Assembly: GCF_947623445.1 (NCBI RefSeq)
Contig: NC_135244.1
Location: 10,478,001 to 10,542,000 of the forward strand
DNA from: Clavelina lepadiformis
Taxonomy: Eukaryota > Chordata > Ascidiacea > Aplousobranchia > Clavelinidae
Length of the DNA stretch: 64,000 nucleotides
Direction: 5' to 3'
Shown: positions 60,678 through 64,000 of the stretch, piece after piece
Layout of the letters: each line of letters starts with the position of its first letter
Numbering within the stretch: the stretch's first letter is position 1
Translations under genes and position numbers: made by a program
The notes under the pieces: model-generated
What the model saw: only the letters and a program-made list of their open reading frames with translations
The model's database searches: none
What the model was told of the DNA's origin: nothing

Positions 60678-61457
60678 GCCAGTTAAAAAAGGCTAAAATA
60701 ACGAAAAGTTGCATTAAGGTAGTTAAGTTAACATAATGACTATAACAATAACAACACAATAACAATGACTGGCAGCTATTTTTTGTTTATAAAAGACCAT
60801 GTAGGTGCAGATATGTTATAGAGAGCCTATATGATACGTGATTGAAAAGTACGGTAGTTTTCAACTAAAACTCACGCATGCAAAGTCACAAATTTTTGCG
60901 TGATTGCATGCACTGAAGCTTCAATTTTTTGTTTATTCATTATAAATTAGCGTTCAAGTAACTATTTTTTTTGTTTGTTTATTATAAATTAACGTAAAGA
61001 TAAAAAATTTTGTCATGCATGTTGATAAACGTGTGTGCAATTGCCACACTTTCCATTATGGGTTACACATATAGCAACACTATGCATGATACCGAATATT
61101 TTGCAATATTCAATCGAGTCGGATTATTGGAAATATCTTTATACTTGGGCGATAACTTGACTTGTCCCATCTTCATTTTTTTCTAACGTTTTTGAAAATT
61201 ATCTTAATTTAAGCTTGTTCTTAGCCTAACGTGGCAAAACATTGTACTATGCTTTTGTTCATGTACTGTATTGTCATTTCTTACTTGGTAAATATGTCAG
61301 TTATGCTATACAATTCCCTTTGGTAGGTGTTTGACTTATCGGCCACAAAACTTGCGCTCCGCACAGTTAAAGACAAAAAATAAACAATATACAATACAAA
61401 TAATTCCATGTGTGAGCTAGTCCACAAGTTGGAACTTGTTTGTTGTATGTTTATATA
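60678..61457. other. intergenic DNA
   Basis: AT-rich, with a partial duplication of a TTTGTTTATTCATTATAAATTA-like phrase around 60930-60995. No gene supported. Confidence 0.35.
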
Positions 61458-61667
61458 CAGGGTTGCCATACCGTCCTTATTTCTAAGATTTGTCCTTATT
61501 TTAAAGGTCCGTGTCTTAGAAAATATGTTTGTCCTTTTTTCTAAGAAATTTTTTTTTTTTTTTTAGGAACATTGGTTGCTTTTTCCTGTTGTGCACTGTT
61601 TAAGGTGGTATTCGTCTTTCGATTCCTAGTCGTCCTTATTTTTGAGTTGAGACCGATGGCAACCCTG
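61458..61667. mobile_element. hAT-type MITE with perfect 8-bp target duplication
   Basis: The ends CAGGGTTGCCATACCG and CGATGGCAACCCTG are inverted repeats, with GTCCTTATTT motifs repeated inside both ends and a T-run in the middle. The 210-bp element lies between identical TTTATATA octamers (61450-61457 and 61668-61675). Confidence 0.93.
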
Positions 61668-61950
61668 TTTATATAAGTTTATTATTTTGGTTATTTCAGT
61701 TTTGAATTCTAATTCTGTAGTATAGAATATGCCATGGTCTGACAAAAAATGCTTAAAACAAAGTTTTTACTCAATAAGACCTAAGTGATGCTGACCTCAA
61801 TGTAAATAAACACATCTTAATGTTAAAAGGGCAGGTCTGTTATACTTTCAGAATTGCCATGAGTAATGCTAGACTGATGATCTAAGCTAGATTGACAATA
61901 GATTAAAGTCATGTAAGTGTTTACCATATCCTACCAGGTTATTTGGTACT

Positions 61951-62165
61951 ACGACAGTTTATCGAATGACAGTTTATCGAACGACAGTTTATCGAACGAC
62001 AATTAATCGAACGACAATTAATCAAACCGACAGTTAATCGAACAACAGTTTATCGAACGACAATTAATCAAACCGACAGTTGATCGAACAACAGTTTATC
62101 GAACCGACAGTTGATCGAACGACAATTAATCGAACCGACAGTTGATTCAACGACTATTTATCGAA
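61951..62165 (+). repeat. subterminal tandem array, about 15-bp unit
   Basis: About fourteen units with the pattern CGACAGTTTATCGAA or CGACAATTAATCGAA, some with an extra base (AACCGACAG). Two unit types alternate irregularly. It is probably part of the terminal inverted repeat and bound by the transposase. Confidence 0.88.
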
Positions 62166-62648
62166 TGACAAACTTTGACAATAGCTTCAAGTAAGAATTA
62201 TGATATCACACTGATGAATTATAGGTGTAACATTTTAAGCCTCGGATCTAAATTGCGTGTTTCTCAAACATTGAGACAATAAGCCATTGTGATGTGCGGT
62301 CTTTGTAATGGTGTGCATTCATGAATTGTGATGTATGAATTCACCATAGTCATGCAGTCATACAATCGTCGTAGGCTATATTTATCCGTTAATAGGTTGA
62401 TATAGACTAAGCCATAAAAAATTTTTTGCTGCGAGAGGCATCCGGTAAGTAAGTAAAGTGACTAGTCTGTGCTGTAAATTCATATTCAACAAGTAATATT
62501 TCATTTATTTATGGGAAGTTATATGACTATTATAATTACATTATTTTAGCATATTGTGTATACTTAGACTTCCACACTATTTGATTTTAGACATCTTACG
62601 AATGCTTGTAATTTTTTCCACGTGAATAACGATTGTATATATTTCAAA

Positions 62649-64000
62649 ATGGAATTCATTTCAAGTGAGAAAGGCAAACGAAAGTTGACCTTGAACGGTT
62701 TTATGTACGTTCGTGACAAAACAAAAAAAGGCGTAACTTACTGGAGATGTGAGGACTACCTCAAATGTAAAAGCCGTGTATCCACATCCGAGGACGACAT
62801 CCTCATGAGAGCACCATCTGAACACAGTCATCCACCAAACTCTGCACGTGTTATAGTTGCGAGAGCAAAAGCCAGCATGCGAGATCGAGCAGTCAAGTCA
62901 GATGAACGTACCTCAAACATTATTCAGAGCGAAACGCAGGATATATCCTTAGCGACCGCTGGTGCTCTCCCTAAAAAAACATCCTTACAGCGGATGATAC
63001 AGCGTAAGCGCGTATGTCCAGAAGGAAACGGCTTGATGGACGAACTCCGCGTGACACCGAGGGGAGAAGCCTTCGTTCTCGAGGAAGACGATCAGAACGA
63101 ATTTTATATGTTTGCGTCTCAAAAGAATCTGGATATACTGAACAACTGCGCTAATTGGTTTTGTGACGGTACATTTGATGTTGCCCCACTTGGATACCAG
63201 CTGTACACGATACACGCGCTGGTCAATGAAAATGCCACTGCCACTCATATACACCGTGACAGAGAACAAATCTGAAGCTGTGTACAATCGCATCTTTTGT
63301 TTATTGGAACAACAGCGACCAGGAATAGCCCCAGAAACGGTAACAATAGACTTTGAAATGGCAGCATATAATGCTCTTTCTTCCAGCTTCCCTCAGGCAG
63401 AAATTCTCGGCTGCCTTTTTCATTTTGGCCAATGTAGCTTCCGGAAAATTCAGGCCCTTTCTCTGCAGCGGTGGTTCACTGAAGATGCCGAGCACGCCCT
63501 TCGCATAAAATGCTTCCAGGCACTGGCATTCGTTCCGCCTGAAGACGTTGTACAACGGTTCGAGGACTTCCTGGCCACGTTCAGTGACGACGATGAGCAG
63601 CACTTGTCTGAATACATTGACTATTTCGAAACTACTTGGATTGGACGATTGCGTCGCAGGAATCGTCGTCAACCTCTATTTCCTATCCGGTGTTGGAATG
63701 TCTTCCACCGGGTTCAAGATGACCTTCCACGAACGAATAATAGTATTGAAGGATGGCACAATGCGTTCAGCAAGCGTGTCTCAATATCCCATCCGACGCT
63801 TCGCGGACTCGTCAAAAAAATTAAGCAGGAACAAGGTTCCAACGAAATCTTCATTGAGCAATTGAATGCTGGAATTGCTGGCCCACCTCGGAAGAAGCGC
63901 TACGACGCTGTCAACCAACGGCTGAAGAGCATAGTCGAAAATTATGACTCAACGAATATTGACATAAACGTCAACCAACGGCTGAAGAGCATAGTCGAAA
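62649..64000 (+). CDS. MULE transposase with FLYWCH zinc finger, one frameshift, incomplete
   Basis: The start ATG at 62649 is the first in frame. The FLYWCH-type finger occupies about residues 1-65 (KGKRKLTLNGFMYVRDK, YWRC, then C and H-H ligands HSHP) and binds DNA. The MULE DDE domain starts at WFCDGTFDVAP (first Asp). At about 63235 the frame shifts by one base. It then continues openly to the window end with IDFEMAAYNAL (second Asp), the C-x2-H motif GCLFHF and NNSIEGWHNAFSKR (catalytic Glu region). All key residues are present, so only a single indel, or a sequencing error, separates it from an intact enzyme. Composition is richer in G/C than the surroundings. The C-terminus shows a 60-bp in-frame duplication at the window edge. 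Confidence 0.88.
63910..64000 (+). repeat. 60-bp in-frame tandem duplication at the window edge
   Basis: The 31 bases starting GTCAACCAACGGCTGAAG at 63910-63940 recur exactly at 63970-64000, a period of 60 bases (20 codons). More copies may follow beyond the window. Confidence 0.85.

Larger units (their letters stand above)
61937..64000 (+). mobile_element. left part of a FLYWCH/MULE (Phantom-like) DNA transposon
   Basis: Begins with GGTTATTTGGTACT followed, 14 bases in, by ACGACAG repeats; this spacing is the same as in the MULE at 40283. After a subterminal tandem array (61951-62165) and about 480 bp of AT-rich sequence comes a transposase frame with an N-terminal FLYWCH finger. A candidate 9-bp target duplication half, ATCCTACCA, is at 61928-61936. 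The right end lies beyond the window, so this border is inferred from comparison with the complete element. Confidence 0.75.

Noticed and set aside
61951..62165. Possible CRISPR-like array of short repeats
   Set aside because: The units are contiguous tandem repeats with no unique spacers, in eukaryotic DNA next to a transposase; it is a transposon terminus.
62985..63293. Minus-strand open frame of 102 codons, and others at 63301-63672
   Set aside because: Antisense to the transposase; no independent support.

Overview
This is eukaryotic, AT-rich animal DNA. The genes are split by spliceosomal introns, polyadenylation-type signals are present, and most of the sequence is intergenic or intronic and packed with small DNA transposons. 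The one confidently named gene is an orthologue of the F-box protein SKP2. Its compact exons, the short intergenic distance to the next gene and the transposon mix (hAT MITEs, MULE with FLYWCH, pogo-like, gypsy-like, LINE fragments) suggest an invertebrate deuterostome. An ascidian tunicate is my best guess, but the species assignment is only an inference.

Layout. 1.3-5.4 kb (minus): a two-exon gene for a four-finger C2H2 zinc-finger protein with a possible CtBP-binding motif. 5.4-23 kb: no convincing host gene; it holds hAT MITEs, a 1.57-kb TA-flanked terminal-inverted-repeat element, repeat fragments and a complete LTR element (18991-20945) that carries only a gag-like frame. 23.1-28.3 kb (plus): a three- or four-exon gene of unknown function with several QT motifs; its first two exons lie between two inverted repeat copies. 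29-32 kb: a pogo-like MITE, a hAT MITE with a perfect 8-bp target duplication, a diverged dispersed repeat and another MITE. 33.1-37.1 kb (plus): SKP2, seven exons. 38.1-38.8 kb (plus): an intronless gene for a short single-pass membrane protein with tyrosine motifs. 40.3-41.1 kb: an internally deleted MULE with a 9-bp target duplication. 42.7-43.5 kb: a LINE fragment. 43.9-52.9 kb (minus): a five-exon gene with a CENP-B/Tc5-type helix-turn-helix but no transposase catalytic domain. 53-64 kb: mobile-element territory, with a palindromic MITE, a 22-bp minisatellite, a long-TIR element containing LINE pieces, an internally deleted pogo-like element, two hAT MITEs with perfect target duplications, and the left part of a nearly intact FLYWCH/MULE transposon that runs off the window.

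The host genes do not form an obvious pathway. The clearest biological theme is transposon ecology: several families have non-autonomous derivatives that keep only the ends, only gag, or only the last part of the transposase. One host gene looks like a domesticated transposon DNA-binding domain.
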